Counted from the first letter of the stretch, positions 34,798 to 43,807 are shown. The stretch: DNA of 64,000 nucleotides from Chelatococcus sp. YT9 (GCF_018398315.1 NZ_JAHBRW010000002.1:1596637-1660636); one strand, 5' to 3'. Notes: generated by a model not told the origin, from the letters alone. A program made the numbers and translations.

Positions 34798-36560
34798 CAG
34801 CGGTTCCCCTGGTTGCTTCCTGGAACGGTTGCGGTGGTGGTTTGTGCAGCTTGCCTTTTGAGAGCGGCCGAACGCAATTGCGAGAGGCTCGACCGCACCG
34901 AGAGCGCCTCCTGCGGCACGATGAGTTCAATCAAGCCGCCGCTCGGGCTTGCAAGGACCGCCTCGAGAGCCTGCGCGAAGTCCTCGGTCCGCTCTACTCG
35001 ATGCCCTGCAAGGCCATAGGATCGCGCGAGCATCGCGAAGTCGGGGTTGTGCAGCTCAGTGCCGGAGACACGGGTTGGATATTCCCGCTCCTGATGCATG
35101 CGGATCGTTCCATACATGCCGTTGTTGACGACGAGATAGATGATGGGCGCGCCATACTGGACGGCTGTCGCCATCTCCTGGCCGTTCATCAGGAAACAGC
35201 CGTCGCCGTTGACCGAGAGAACGGTGCGGCCGGGATAGGTAAGCTTGGCCGCGACCGCTGCTGGCACGCCGTAGCCCATAGCGCCGGAGGTCGGTGCAAG
35301 CTGTGAGCGGAAGGCGGAAAAGCGCCAGTACTTATGCACCCAGCCCGTATAGTTGCCTGCGCCGTTCGACACGATGGTGTCACTGGGCAGGACCTCCTGC
35401 AGATGTTGAAACACCGCCGTCAGGTCCAGATCGCCCGCATTGGAAAGAGGCGCATAGGTCGCGTCGTGCTCGGCTTTCAGGCTCCGCACCCAGTCCTGCC
35501 GGTCCGCGGCGCCCGCAGTTGCGTCAAGGACAGCGACCGCGGCCGCGAAGGGCGCAAGACCCGCATTGATCGGCAGATCGGCCTGATAGACCCGGCCGAG
35601 TTCCTCAGGGTCGGCATGAATATGCACGAGCTTCTGGCGTGTCCGCGGCACGGTCAGCAGGCGATAACCGGCCGTGGTCATCTCGCCCAATCGTGTGCCA
35701 AAGGCGACGACAAGATCGGCCTCTCCCAGCCGCTTGACCAGCTGCGGCTCGGCGCCGATACCGAAGTGGCCGACATAGAGCGGGTGGGTGTTGGGCACGT
35801 AGTCCTGGCAGCGCAGGGAGGCGGCGATCGGCAGCTGAGCCCGTTCGGCGAACGCGAGAAGGTGGTCGCGTGCATCGGTCGTCCACCCCCCGCCGCCCAG
35901 AATCATCATCGGGCGCTTGGCTTCAGTGAGGAGCGCGGCAAAAGCTGCGATCTGGTCTGGCCGCGGCGCGGCTGCAAGGGGATCCGCGCGCAAGCCCGCG
36001 TCGGGGGGGACTGCGACCTCCTCGCTCAGCATGTCCTCCGGCAGGACGAGGACGACGGGTCCCGGGCGGCCGGCCATTGCCGTCTGGAAGGCGCGGTGAA
36101 TATATTCCGGGATGCGCCGCGGGTCGTCGATCTCCGCCGCCCATTTAGCGAGCGGGCGGAACATGGCGACGAGGTCCACTTCCTGGAAGCCTTCGCGATC
36201 CTTGAAGCCGCGCGCCACCTGGCCAATAAACAGGACCATCGGGGTCGAGTCTTGGAATGCGGTATGCACGCCAATCGAGGCATTGGTTGCGCCCGGCCCC
36301 CGCGTGACGAAGCAGACGCCCGGCCGGCCGGTGAGCTTGCCGTACGCGTCGGCCATATTGGCCGCGCCGCCTTCCTGGCGGCAAACGACCAATTGCACCT
36401 CATCGGCAACACCATGAAGTGCGTCGAGCACCGCAAGATAGCTCTCGCCCGGCACGCAGAAGACCCGGTCAACCGCCTGACGGCGCAGGCAATCCACCAA
36501 GATCTCGGCGCCGGAACGGCTTGCTGCCCCACCTTCTGTCGCAGCGACTTCAGCCGTCAT
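34797..36560 (-). CDS. Thiamine-pyrophosphate enzyme, acetolactate synthase-like
   Basis: A 587-residue three-domain TPP enzyme. The N-terminal domain has FCVPGESYLAVLDALHG and the catalytic-Glu segment VCRQEGGAANMADAYGK. The C-terminal domain has the cofactor motif NGDGCFLMNGQEMATAVQ ending at NN. The overall pattern is that of acetolactate synthase large subunits and related decarboxylases/ligases. No small regulatory subunit is adjacent, so a catabolic role on a 2-oxo acid is more likely than valine synthesis (inference). GGAGACGC precedes ATG 36560. It is first in its operon and diverges from gntR across a phased repeat array. Confidence 0.88.
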   Translation of the reverse strand: MTAEVAATEGGAASRSGAEILVDCLRRQAVDRVFCVPGESYLAVLDALHGVADEVQLVVCRQEGGAANMADAYGKLTGRPGVCFVTRGPGATNASIGVHTAFQDSTPMVLFIGQVARGFKDREGFQEVDLVAMFRPLAKWAAEIDDPRRIPEYIHRAFQTAMAGRPGPVVLVLPEDMLSEEVAVPPDAGLRADPLAAAPRPDQIAAFAALLTEAKRPMMILGGGGWTTDARDHLLAFAERAQLPIAASLRCQDYVPNTHPLYVGHFGIGAEPQLVKRLGEADLVVAFGTRLGEMTTAGYRLLTVPRTRQKLVHIHADPEELGRVYQADLPINAGLAPFAAAVAVLDATAGAADRQDWVRSLKAEHDATYAPLSNAGDLDLTAVFQHLQEVLPSDTIVSNGAGNYTGWVHKYWRFSAFRSQLAPTSGAMGYGVPAAVAAKLTYPGRTVLSVNGDGCFLMNGQEMATAVQYGAPIIYLVVNNGMYGTIRMHQEREYPTRVSGTELHNPDFAMLARSYGLAGHRVERTEDFAQALEAVLASPSGGLIELIVPQEALSVRSSLSQLRSAALKRQAAQTTTATVPGSNQGNR

Positions 36561-36604
36561 GAGCGTCTCCTTGCATGGGCTCGATTTGGGAGGATGTCGG
36601 ATGA

Positions 36605-36678
36605 ACCAATCCGATACCAATTATTGTCCAATTCCGATCCAATTTACAACCCCTTCGACACCAAGTCGACGACCAACA
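36605..36678. promoter_or_regulatory. 11-bp-phased direct repeat array between TPP operon and gntR
   Basis: Four direct copies of [A/T]CCAAT[C/T] start at 36605, 36616, 36627 and 36638, exactly 11 bp apart. The repeat units are ACCAATCCGAT, ACCAATTATTG, TCCAATTCCGA and TCCAATTTACA. The phase continues with degenerate units at 36649 (ACCCCTT) and 36660 (ACCAAGT), then ACCAACA at 36672. One-turn spacing puts all sites on one face of the helix. The half-site resembles ACCAATT of FadR/PdhR-type operators, so the adjacent GntR protein is the likely binder. Confidence 0.6.
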
Positions 36679-36807
36679 CTTGCGCGCTGCGGGCATTTAG
36701 CGGCATGGTACCAAGGCGCCCAATTACTTCTCGGCCCAGTCCCCGTCCTGGCGCGTCAGACAGAGGAAAGAGACTTGCTCGATACCGCCGTTTCCAGCCA
36801 GGACCAG

Positions 36808-37503
36808 ATGTCGCCCCCGACAGTTGGCGTCCGTGCCCGATCCGAGGTGGAGTCGCGCGCGCTCTATACGCGCATCAAGTCGTCGATCACCGAGGGGCGC
36901 TTCCCGCCGGGGGCGCAGCTGCCTACGGAGCGCGCGCTCTCCATGGAATATCGCGTCGCCCGCAACACCGTGCGCAAGACGATGGCGCAGTTGATGCAGG
37001 AAGGCCTGATCGTGAGGGAGGTGGGCCGGGGCACCTTCGTGACCGATGCGAAGCCCGCAGGCGCGTCGCCCGCCGAGCCGGAATTCTCCCTGCCGGAGCT
37101 GTTCGAGGCGCGTCTCCTGTTTGAGCCAGCCCTCGTCGATCTCGTCGTCGAGCGGGCCACCGAGGCGGATTTCGCGGCCTTCGACGCGGCGCTCGCCGAC
37201 ATGAAGGCCGCAGATACCTGGATCGCCTACAAGGAAGCGAAATACGCCCTGCACCTGGCGATCGCGCGCGCCTCGCTCAACCGGTTCGTAGCGCGTGTGC
37301 TCGAGATGATCATCGCCTCGCGCAGGGCGGCCGGCTGGGGCCGCCCGGGCGGACATCCCGGCCCGCTTGCCCTTGTTCGCGAAACGGCCTGCCGCGACAA
37401 TGCGGCGATCATCGCGGCCCTGCGCGCCAGAGATGCGGCGCGGGCCCGGGAACTCATGCGCGACTATCTCGTGCGCACGCTCTATTCCGTCTCCGGCGCC
37501 TGA
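36808..37503 (+). CDS. GntR-family regulator, FadR subfamily (FCD domain)
   Basis: A 231-residue regulator. The winged helix covers about residues 15-80, with KSSITEGRFPPGAQLPTERA and YRVARNTVRKTMAQLMQEGL, and the all-helical FCD ligand domain follows (ELFEARLLFEPALVDLVVER to the end). ATG 36808 has AGGA five bases upstream; a TTG at about 36775 with GAGGAA upstream is an alternative, and the longer frame would overlap the repeat array. It is convergent with the dppC-type gene, with only two bases between the stop codons. It likely controls the divergent TPP operon and perhaps the 43738-37506 operon. Confidence 0.9.
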   Translation: MSPPTVGVRARSEVESRALYTRIKSSITEGRFPPGAQLPTERALSMEYRVARNTVRKTMAQLMQEGLIVREVGRGTFVTDAKPAGASPAEPEFSLPELFEARLLFEPALVDLVVERATEADFAAFDAALADMKAADTWIAYKEAKYALHLAIARASLNRFVARVLEMIIASRRAAGWGRPGGHPGPLALVRETACRDNAAIIAALRARDAARARELMRDYLVRTLYSVSGA

Positions 37504-37505
37504 CA

Positions 37506-38384
37506 TCAGCGGCGATCGGAGCTGCGCTGCAGCGCACGTCCCGTCAGCATCAGCGCGAAGGCGGTGATCAGCACGGCAATGCCCGGGAAGAGCGAGATCC
37601 AAGGGGCAAGCAGGATCGTATCCTTGCCCTGCTGGAGGATTGCGCCCCAGTCGGGCGTCGGCGGCTGCACGCCAAGGCCAAGGAAGCCAAGCGCTGCCTG
37701 GATCTGCAGGACGAGCGGGAACAGCACCATGTACTGCATCAGCACAAGCGGCAGGACATTGCGCAGAACGTGCCGATAGAGCACCGTGATCTCGTTGAGA
37801 CCCACGCAACGCGCCGCTTCCACATAGGTCTTGCCCGCTTCTCCCAGCGCGCCCGACCGGGCGATGCGGAAGAACATCGGCACGTGGATGATGCTGAGCG
37901 CCAGGATCAGGTTCGAGGTGGCCGGGCCGAGCACGCCGGTGATAATCACGCCAAGAATGATGGGCGGGAAGCTCAGCACGACATCAACGACGCGGCCAAG
38001 GATCTGGTCTATCCAGCCCCCAAAGAATCCAGACAGCGCACCGACGAGCCCGCCAACCAGCGCCGCGATCAGAAGGGAGCCGGCGCAGATCAGCAGCGTG
38101 ACCCGTGCCCCATAGATGACACGAGCGAAGACATCGCGGCCCGTATCGTCCGTGCCGAAGAGATGCGCGGCGGACGGCGGCTGCAGGGCGTCATCGATAT
38201 TGATGGTGTAGGGCGATTGCGCGGTGAAGAGGCCGGGCGCGACCACGATGACGAGGAGCAGCGCCATCACGGCAAGGCCGCAGAGAAGGCCGGGCTCGCG
38301 CTTGAGGCGGCGGAGGAACTTGACGATACCGCTCGTTTCGCGGGGAGCTGTCGCGGCGGCGAGGGGCGATGAGATATGGGACAT
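37506..38384 (-). CDS. ABC transporter permease, DppC/OppC type (system 1)
   Basis: A 292-residue inner-membrane permease. It has the N-terminal OppC_N segment and LFGTDDTGRDVFARVIYGAR, the family signature. The EAA loop is VEAARCVGLNEITVLYRHVL. It pairs with the DppB-type permease upstream (10-bp gap). No DppD or DppF ATPase gene follows: the next gene is the convergent gntR. An ATPase must come from another locus. Confidence 0.93.
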   Translation of the reverse strand: MSHISSPLAAATAPRETSGIVKFLRRLKREPGLLCGLAVMALLLVIVVAPGLFTAQSPYTINIDDALQPPSAAHLFGTDDTGRDVFARVIYGARVTLLICAGSLLIAALVGGLVGALSGFFGGWIDQILGRVVDVVLSFPPIILGVIITGVLGPATSNLILALSIIHVPMFFRIARSGALGEAGKTYVEAARCVGLNEITVLYRHVLRNVLPLVLMQYMVLFPLVLQIQAALGFLGLGVQPPTPDWGAILQQGKDTILLAPWISLFPGIAVLITAFALMLTGRALQRSSDRR

Positions 38385-38394
38385 GTCGCTGACC

Positions 38395-39339
38395 TCAGGA
38401 CAACCGCACGCGGGGATCGATGACGCTGTAAAGCAGGTCGATGATCAGGTTGACGGCCATCGCCGTTACGACGACCACCAGCAGCGCGCCCTGCAGCATG
38501 GGATAATCGCGTGTTTCGATCGCGCTGATGAGTAGGCGACCGAGCCCCGGAATCGAGAAAAGCGTCTCCACGATCACCACGCCGCCGAGGATCTGAACGA
38601 GGACCAGGCCCATGAAGGTGATGAGCGGTATGAGAATGTTCTTGAGAATATGCTTGAAGAACAGGATGCGGATCGTCACGCCCTTGGCGCGGGCGGTGCG
38701 CACATAATCCTGGTTCAGCGACGTCACGACATTTTGTCGCACGAACTGGCTGTAGGCGGCCGCCTGCAGCAATCCGAGCGACAGGATAGGTAGCATCAGA
38801 ATCGACAGGTTCTCCCATAGCGATTCTGTGGGCGACGTATAGATCAGCGGCGGGGACCAGCCGGCGAAGGATGACACCGCGACGAGCAGCATCAGCCCCG
38901 TCCAGAATACCGGCGCGGCGAGGCCGAGAAGGTTGAAGATCTGGATGAGGTTGTCCGGCCAACGTCCCTCATAAATACCGGAAATGATGCCGAGCGGAAC
39001 GCCGACGATGGTGGCGAGCGCGAGCGTCAGCAGGCCGATTTCCAACGTCACGAGGAAGGCGTCGAACACAGCCGGGCCAACTGCTCTGCCCCCGGTCCAA
39101 CTGATGCCGAGATCGCCCGAAAGGGCGGCGCTGATCCAGCGCCCATATTGGATCCACACCGGCTGGTCGAGGCCAAGGAAGCCTCGGAGAGAGGCGGCGG
39201 CCTGCGGGTCGCTGACCTGGCCTAGCATCTGCGCGACCACATCCCCCGGGACCGCCCGGACGATGAGGAAAACAGCAATCGAGGCGACGAAGGCCGTGAC
39301 GGCCGACGCCGCCAGTCGCCGGGCGAGATAACCACCCAT
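38395..39339 (-). CDS. ABC transporter permease, DppB/OppB type (system 1)
   Basis: A 314-residue permease with about six helices. Family features: AVFLIVRAVPGDVVAQMLG near the N-terminus, LGLDQPVWIQYGRWI, and EAA-like DYVRTARAKGVTIRILFFKH. It forms the channel with the DppC-type protein. The gap to the upstream binding-protein gene (64 bp) holds a hairpin at 39361-39397. Confidence 0.93.
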   Translation of the reverse strand: MGGYLARRLAASAVTAFVASIAVFLIVRAVPGDVVAQMLGQVSDPQAAASLRGFLGLDQPVWIQYGRWISAALSGDLGISWTGGRAVGPAVFDAFLVTLEIGLLTLALATIVGVPLGIISGIYEGRWPDNLIQIFNLLGLAAPVFWTGLMLLVAVSSFAGWSPPLIYTSPTESLWENLSILMLPILSLGLLQAAAYSQFVRQNVVTSLNQDYVRTARAKGVTIRILFFKHILKNILIPLITFMGLVLVQILGGVVIVETLFSIPGLGRLLISAIETRDYPMLQGALLVVVVTAMAVNLIIDLLYSVIDPRVRLS

Positions 39340-39360
39340 CGAAAATTTCTCCGCGGCGGG

Positions 39361-39397
39361 GACGCGGCACCAAGGCTTGAATGCCAGGTACCGCGTC
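39361..39397 (-). other. Intercistronic hairpin after binding-protein gene (system 1)
   Basis: GACGCGGCACC (39361-39371) pairs with GGTACCGCGTC (39387-39397), ten of eleven pairs, around a 15-base loop. It lies just after the binding-protein stop and before dppB, and no U-run follows. The position matches the hairpins at 17889-17916 and 51933-51983, so an mRNA-stabilising role is likely. Confidence 0.6.
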
Positions 39398-39403
39398 GCG
39401 CCG

Positions 39404-41014
39404 TTACTTCTTGATGTAGGCGCGCGCGAGACCGAAGAACCAGCCGGTCGGGTGCTGCTGGTAGTTCATGACATTCTCATTGCGCACGCTGACGTGATCG
39501 GCACTGAAGAGCATGACGGTCGGCACGGAGTCGGCAAGGATCTTCTGGAAGTCCACGTAAATCGTCTTGCGCTTGGCCTGGTCCGTCTCACCCAGCCCCT
39601 GGTCGAGGAGCGCGCTTGCCTCTGCGTTGTTCCAGTTGCGGAAATCCGCGCCTTCCGGGGCTTTGTGGAAGTGACGATAGAACAGGAGATGCGGATCAGG
39701 CTGGGTGGCCCAGTCGTTGAAGGTGAAGCCCATCTGCTTCGACTGGAAGTTCTTGATCCAGACGCCGAGATCGACGCGCTGGATGTTGAGATTGATCCCG
39801 GCGCGGGCGAGCTGCTGCTTCATCGTGACAGCGGCCGGATCCATCCAGTCATAGCCGTTGATGGTCGTCAGCGTCAGGTTGAGGTTGCTGTGGCCGGCCT
39901 CCGCGAGGAGCTTCTTGGCCTTCTCGATATCAACCTTCTGGTTCGCGAGCTGGTCGAGCGGTGCACCCCAGGCGTCCTGCATAGCCGGAACCATGGTGCC
40001 GATGACCTTGCCGTAGCCGCCGACCGAGGCCCTCATGATCTCGTCCTTGTCAATCGATAGGGCGATTGCCTGACGCACGCGCGGGTCTCCGAGCGGCGAC
40101 AGCTCGGAGCCGAGATCGAGCGCCTTCTGGTTGAGAGATGGCCAGCGCTCCATGACGAGCCCCGGCGCTTTCACGACCTGCTGGATATCCTGCGGGCGCG
40201 TCAGCAGAGCGAGGTCCACACGCTTGTTGCGCAGGGCGACGATCAAGCTCGCACTATTCGGAATGAACAGGATGTTGATGCGGTCGAGATAAGGCGCGCC
40301 TTCTTCCCAATAGGCGTCGTTCTTCACCAGAGCCAGATGGCTGTTGGGCTTGAACTCGGCGAGCTTGTAAGGCCCGGTACCCACGCTCTTGGTGTTGAAG
40401 GCCTGCTTGGCGTCGGCAGCATCGAAGTATCCTGCCGGAACGACGCCGCCGTATTTGTTGCCGAGCGTCATCGGCAGAGCGCCGTTAGGCTTCGACAGGG
40501 TGATGCGCACGGTGCCGTCATCGACCGCGTCGATCGACGAAATCAGAGTGAGGTCGCCCGCGCCCGGCGAGCCGTTCTTCGGATCTCGAAGGTAGTTGTA
40601 GCTATAGGCCACATCCTTCGCGGTCATGGGCTGGCCGGTGTGAAACTTGACGCCTTCCCGCAGTTTGATGGTGTAGACGAGCCCGTCCGGCGAGACCTCA
40701 TATCCGCTGGCGAGCAACGGCATTGCCTCGCCGGTCTCGGATTCGTAGAACAGACCCTGGTACATCAGCACCGTGAAACGGATACGTCCGTCAGCGGCTT
40801 GATGGTATGGATCAAGGCCGGGAGGCTCGACGAGCGAGCCAAAGGTCAGGGTGCCGCCCTTGACCGCATCGGCGGCTTTCGGCCCATAGAGGTCGGCCGT
40901 TGCGGCTCGCGCCGGCAGCGATGCTAATGTCAACGCCATCGCGGCAGCGAGAGCGTGAACCGCCCCTCGCCACGGGCGCCGTCTGTTTCCAGACGGAAGA
41001 ATTCCCGCAATCAT
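39404..41014 (-). CDS. ABC transporter substrate-binding protein, family 5 (system 1)
   Basis: A 536-residue DppA/OppA-type periplasmic protein. The N-terminal signal has a positively charged NRRRPW region and a hydrophobic core, with cleavage likely after LPARA (about residue 37). The mature part has EVSPDGLVYTIKLREGVKFH, the family motif. GAGGAG lies nine bases before the ATG. Family-5 proteins bind peptides, opines and also oligosaccharides and sugar acids; enzyme context here (enolase-superfamily dehydratase, epimerase) points to a sugar acid or glycoside. Confidence 0.92.
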   Translation of the reverse strand: MIAGILPSGNRRRPWRGAVHALAAAMALTLASLPARAATADLYGPKAADAVKGGTLTFGSLVEPPGLDPYHQAADGRIRFTVLMYQGLFYESETGEAMPLLASGYEVSPDGLVYTIKLREGVKFHTGQPMTAKDVAYSYNYLRDPKNGSPGAGDLTLISSIDAVDDGTVRITLSKPNGALPMTLGNKYGGVVPAGYFDAADAKQAFNTKSVGTGPYKLAEFKPNSHLALVKNDAYWEEGAPYLDRINILFIPNSASLIVALRNKRVDLALLTRPQDIQQVVKAPGLVMERWPSLNQKALDLGSELSPLGDPRVRQAIALSIDKDEIMRASVGGYGKVIGTMVPAMQDAWGAPLDQLANQKVDIEKAKKLLAEAGHSNLNLTLTTINGYDWMDPAAVTMKQQLARAGINLNIQRVDLGVWIKNFQSKQMGFTFNDWATQPDPHLLFYRHFHKAPEGADFRNWNNAEASALLDQGLGETDQAKRKTIYVDFQKILADSVPTVMLFSADHVSVRNENVMNYQQHPTGWFFGLARAYIKK

Positions 41015-41064
41015 TGCTTCTTTCTCCTCTGATTATGCTTTGACGATCGTTCGTTGGGCAGAAC

Positions 41065-41523
41065 TCAATCCGTGTAGCTCGCGATGAATTCAATCTCGAC
41101 CGCAGCATTACGCGGCAGCTCGGCGACGCCGACCGCCGCACGGGCGTGGCGGCCCGCGTCGCCGAAAATGGCGACGAGCAGGTCCGACGCCGCGTCGAGA
41201 ACCTTGGGCTGCGCATTGAAGCCGGGCGCGGAGGCGACGTAGCCGTTGACCTTCAAGATGCGGTCGACGCGGTTGAGATCGCCCAGCGCCTCCGCCAGGC
41301 AGGCGAGCCCCTGCAGGATGCAGATGCGCGCCTCTTCACGGGCGGTCTCCAGGCTCACTTCGGCACCGACCTTGCCGAACACCCGCACCTCGCCATCGAC
41401 CTTCGGCATCTGGCCGCTGACATAGGCGATGCCGTTATGGAGCGTGACGGCCGCATAATTAAAGGACGGCTTCGCGGGTTCGGGCAGGGTAAGCCCGAGG
41501 CTTGCCAGTTTCTGCGCGATCAT
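41065..41523 (-). CDS. RidA/YjgF family protein (reactive imine/enamine deaminase-like)
   Basis: A 152-residue RidA-family protein. HNGIAYVSGQMPKVDGEV and HARAAVGVAELPRNAAVEIE match the family; the Arg in the second segment corresponds to the carboxylate-binding Arg of RidA. Members hydrolyse 2-aminoacrylate-type intermediates or act in specific catabolic pathways. It is slightly longer than the usual 130 residues because of the N-terminus. The ATG overlaps the epimerase stop (ATGA), a sign of a pathway-specific role. Confidence 0.9.
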   Translation of the reverse strand: MIAQKLASLGLTLPEPAKPSFNYAAVTLHNGIAYVSGQMPKVDGEVRVFGKVGAEVSLETAREEARICILQGLACLAEALGDLNRVDRILKVNGYVASAPGFNAQPKVLDAASDLLVAIFGDAGRHARAAVGVAELPRNAAVEIEFIASYTD

Positions 41524-42524
41524 GAGGGCTCCGTGGATGATGATGTCGCGACGGCTCTCCCGCCTTTCGCCATGTCGGTGACGAGGCCGGGAAGGTCGAA
41601 GGCCGGCGTGAAACCCGTATCGCGGCGGAAGCGGGCATCGCTGATGAGCGGGAAGAGCATCGCCGGTTCGGTCACGTCCAGCGCGACCTCGAGGCCCGGC
41701 GCCTCTTTTTCGACGGCAGCGGCTATGTCCCGCACCGAGGCGGTGAAGCCATTGATATTATAGATTGTTTCCAGCGGTTTCGGCGCCGTCAGGACCGCGA
41801 GGCAAGCCGCGGCGACGTCGCTGACGTGCATCAGGTCGATCGGGCGGTCATGGAAGGCGACGTGATGCGTGCCGCCACGATTGCCGGCCCGGAGAAGTTC
41901 GGCAAGAGCCGCCGCCGCGCCATTGTACCAGAGGCCCGGCCCGAGAATGAGCGGCAGCCTAAGACCCGTGATCGACAGACCATGTCGCAGCGCCGCGAAA
42001 TCGGCGACCTCCTCGGCGATGTGCTTGGTGAGGCCATAGACCGTGCGGGGGCGTTTGGGCGCATCCTCATCGACAGGTTCGGAGGCATAGTCGCCGGCTG
42101 GTCCATAGACGACCGTCGAGCTGGTCCAGACGAGACGCTGGATGCCGGCCTCCGCGACCGCCGCGATGAGATGCCTGAAGCCGTCGACATTGATGGCAAA
42201 GGCCTTATCGCTGTCGCTCTCGCCGGATCGCATGAGGCCCTGATCGCCCGCGCCAAAGGCCGCGCAGGAGACGAGCGCGGCGGGCTTCACAGTGGCGAGC
42301 ATGTCGCGCAGCAGAGCCCGATCCTCTAGGCTGCCGACGGTTTCACCAAATTGGCCGACCTTGTCAGCAAGAAGGTCTGCCGCCATTGCCGGACCAAAGA
42401 CATGCGGCTTGTAGCCCTTGGCGATGAGCGCCCGGACCACATGCGAGCCGACGAAGCCGCGGCCGCCGACCACGACGACGCTGGCTCCGGGTGCGATGGG
42501 TGGAATGTTCGGCTGTGAGGTCAT
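41520..42524 (-). CDS. NAD-dependent epimerase/dehydratase (extended SDR)
   Basis: A 334-residue extended short-chain dehydrogenase. The nucleotide-binding motif is VVVVGGRGFVGSHVVRAL (about residues 15-32). WTSSTVVYGP and the catalytic pair in VYGLTKH (YxxxK) follow. Members oxidise, epimerise or dehydrate sugars and sugar acids, including uronate and threonate-type pathways. ATG 42524 is chosen from the position of the Rossmann motif; the frame is open to 42641. It lies between a dehydratase gene and ridA. Confidence 0.88.
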   Translation of the reverse strand: MTSQPNIPPIAPGASVVVVGGRGFVGSHVVRALIAKGYKPHVFGPAMAADLLADKVGQFGETVGSLEDRALLRDMLATVKPAALVSCAAFGAGDQGLMRSGESDSDKAFAINVDGFRHLIAAVAEAGIQRLVWTSSTVVYGPAGDYASEPVDEDAPKRPRTVYGLTKHIAEEVADFAALRHGLSITGLRLPLILGPGLWYNGAAAALAELLRAGNRGGTHHVAFHDRPIDLMHVSDVAAACLAVLTAPKPLETIYNINGFTASVRDIAAAVEKEAPGLEVALDVTEPAMLFPLISDARFRRDTGFTPAFDLPGLVTDMAKGGRAVATSSSTEPS

Positions 42525-42610
42525 CGCAACTCTTATGGTCTTCGAAGAAGAGAGCAGTCGGCCTGTCTGCCGGACGCGAGAAGGCCCGAACGGGCAGAAC
42601 TTCGGTGCCG

Positions 42611-43738
42611 CTACTGCGTGAACCGGTTGACGGCGTCCCAATTGAGGCTGACGCCAAGGCCAGGAGCGGTCGGCACCGCGAGCCCGCCATCGACCGCGAC
42701 CAGCGGCTCCGTCAGGATGCTCTCGCGCAAGGGGTTCTCCCCGACGTCATACTCGACCAATGTAGGCCAGGGGGCGTTTTGCCCATGCGGATAGGGCGAA
42801 CGCGACGCGACGTAATGGACCCCGGCCGCGAGCCCAATTCCCGAGCCCCAGACATGGGGGGACAATCTGAGATGGTTTGCTTCGCCGAGGTCTGCGATGC
42901 GCCGGCCTTGCCAGAAGCCGCCACACAAAGAGAGATCCGGCTGCAGCACGTCGACAGCGTGCCGATCGCTCAACCTCTTGAAGTCGAAGATCGTATAAAG
43001 GGCCTCTCCAGTAGCGATAGGAACCGGGCTCGCGCGCTGCAGGATCTCATACCCATCGATATCCTGCGGCGTGAGAGGCTCCTCGACCCAGGCGATCCGG
43101 TAGGGTGCGAGGCGAGCGATCGACGCTTTGGCGAGATCCAGGGTGTAATTGGAGTTGATGTCGACCATGATGTCGACCTTCTCACCGAGTATGTGACGCG
43201 CGGTGCGGACGCGCGCTTCATCGGAATCCGGGCCGAGACCGATCTTGATTTTCACCGCCTTGTGACCGGCGGCCGCCATGGCCTCGATCTGGGGCGCGAA
43301 ATCCTCGTCCGAATTGTCCGTGATGTAGCCGCCGGAGGCATAAACAGGCACGGTTTCACTGCCCCGGCCACCGATGAGTTGGCAGACGGGCAAACCCACG
43401 ACCTGACCCAGAGCGTCCTTGGCGGCCATGTCGATACCGCTGATTGAGCCCATCAACTGGTTCTGGACGCCGAAGTGATAGTGGCGCGCAATGATCCGCG
43501 TGAAGACCAGCTCCACATCCGCGACGTGGGCTCCGACCAGATAATCCTTCAGGAGTGGCAGATAGGCGAGATTGATCGCTGGCATGCCCCAGGCCTCACC
43601 AATGCCGCTGACACCCGCATCCGTTTCCACAACCACCAGGGTTGTCTGCCGCGCACTCGCCAGCGATTTCGCCATGCCATAGGGCTTCGGGAGCGGGCAG
43701 GAGAGCGGGATGAAGCGGATATCTCGAATGCGCGCCAA
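42611..43738 (-). CDS. Mandelate racemase/muconate lactonizing enzyme family (enolase superfamily)
   Basis: A 375-residue enzyme. The KxK catalytic lysines sit in KAVKIKIGLG, metal ligands in MVDINSNYTL, WVEEPLTP and ATGEALYT, and the partner His in LSPHVWGSG. This is the mandelate-racemase subgroup, which dehydrates or racemises acid sugars and related acids. The start is TTG at 43738: AGAGGAG lies six bases upstream and the protein then opens normally (ARIRDIRFIPLSCPL). A longer frame to 43855 adds an unlike leader. It is first in the operon running to 37506. Confidence 0.9.
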   Translation of the reverse strand: MARIRDIRFIPLSCPLPKPYGMAKSLASARQTTLVVVETDAGVSGIGEAWGMPAINLAYLPLLKDYLVGAHVADVELVFTRIIARHYHFGVQNQLMGSISGIDMAAKDALGQVVGLPVCQLIGGRGSETVPVYASGGYITDNSDEDFAPQIEAMAAAGHKAVKIKIGLGPDSDEARVRTARHILGEKVDIMVDINSNYTLDLAKASIARLAPYRIAWVEEPLTPQDIDGYEILQRASPVPIATGEALYTIFDFKRLSDRHAVDVLQPDLSLCGGFWQGRRIADLGEANHLRLSPHVWGSGIGLAAGVHYVASRSPYPHGQNAPWPTLVEYDVGENPLRESILTEPLVAVDGGLAVPTAPGLGVSLNWDAVNRFTQ

Positions 43739-43791
43739 TGCGATCTCCTCTCGCAACTCCCGAACTGCGTCGCAGCGCAGGGGATCCGCAA

Positions 43792-43807
43792 ACCAATTAC
43801 AACCAAT
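43792..43807. promoter_or_regulatory. Paired ACCAAT sites upstream of the dehydratase operon
   Basis: ACCAATT (43792-43798) and ACCAAT (43802-43807) are direct copies 10 bp apart, 54 bp before the TTG start of the enolase-superfamily gene. The element CCAATTACAACC nearly repeats CCAATTTACAACC at 36639-36651 in the gntR array, suggesting shared GntR control. The rest of 43739-44064 shows no gene. Confidence 0.45.

Noticed and set aside
35334-36807. Open frames antisense to the TPP enzyme running toward gntR, and an upstream extension of gntR from 36559
   Set aside because: They cross the phased repeat array and intergenic region; the GntR domain begins after 36808.
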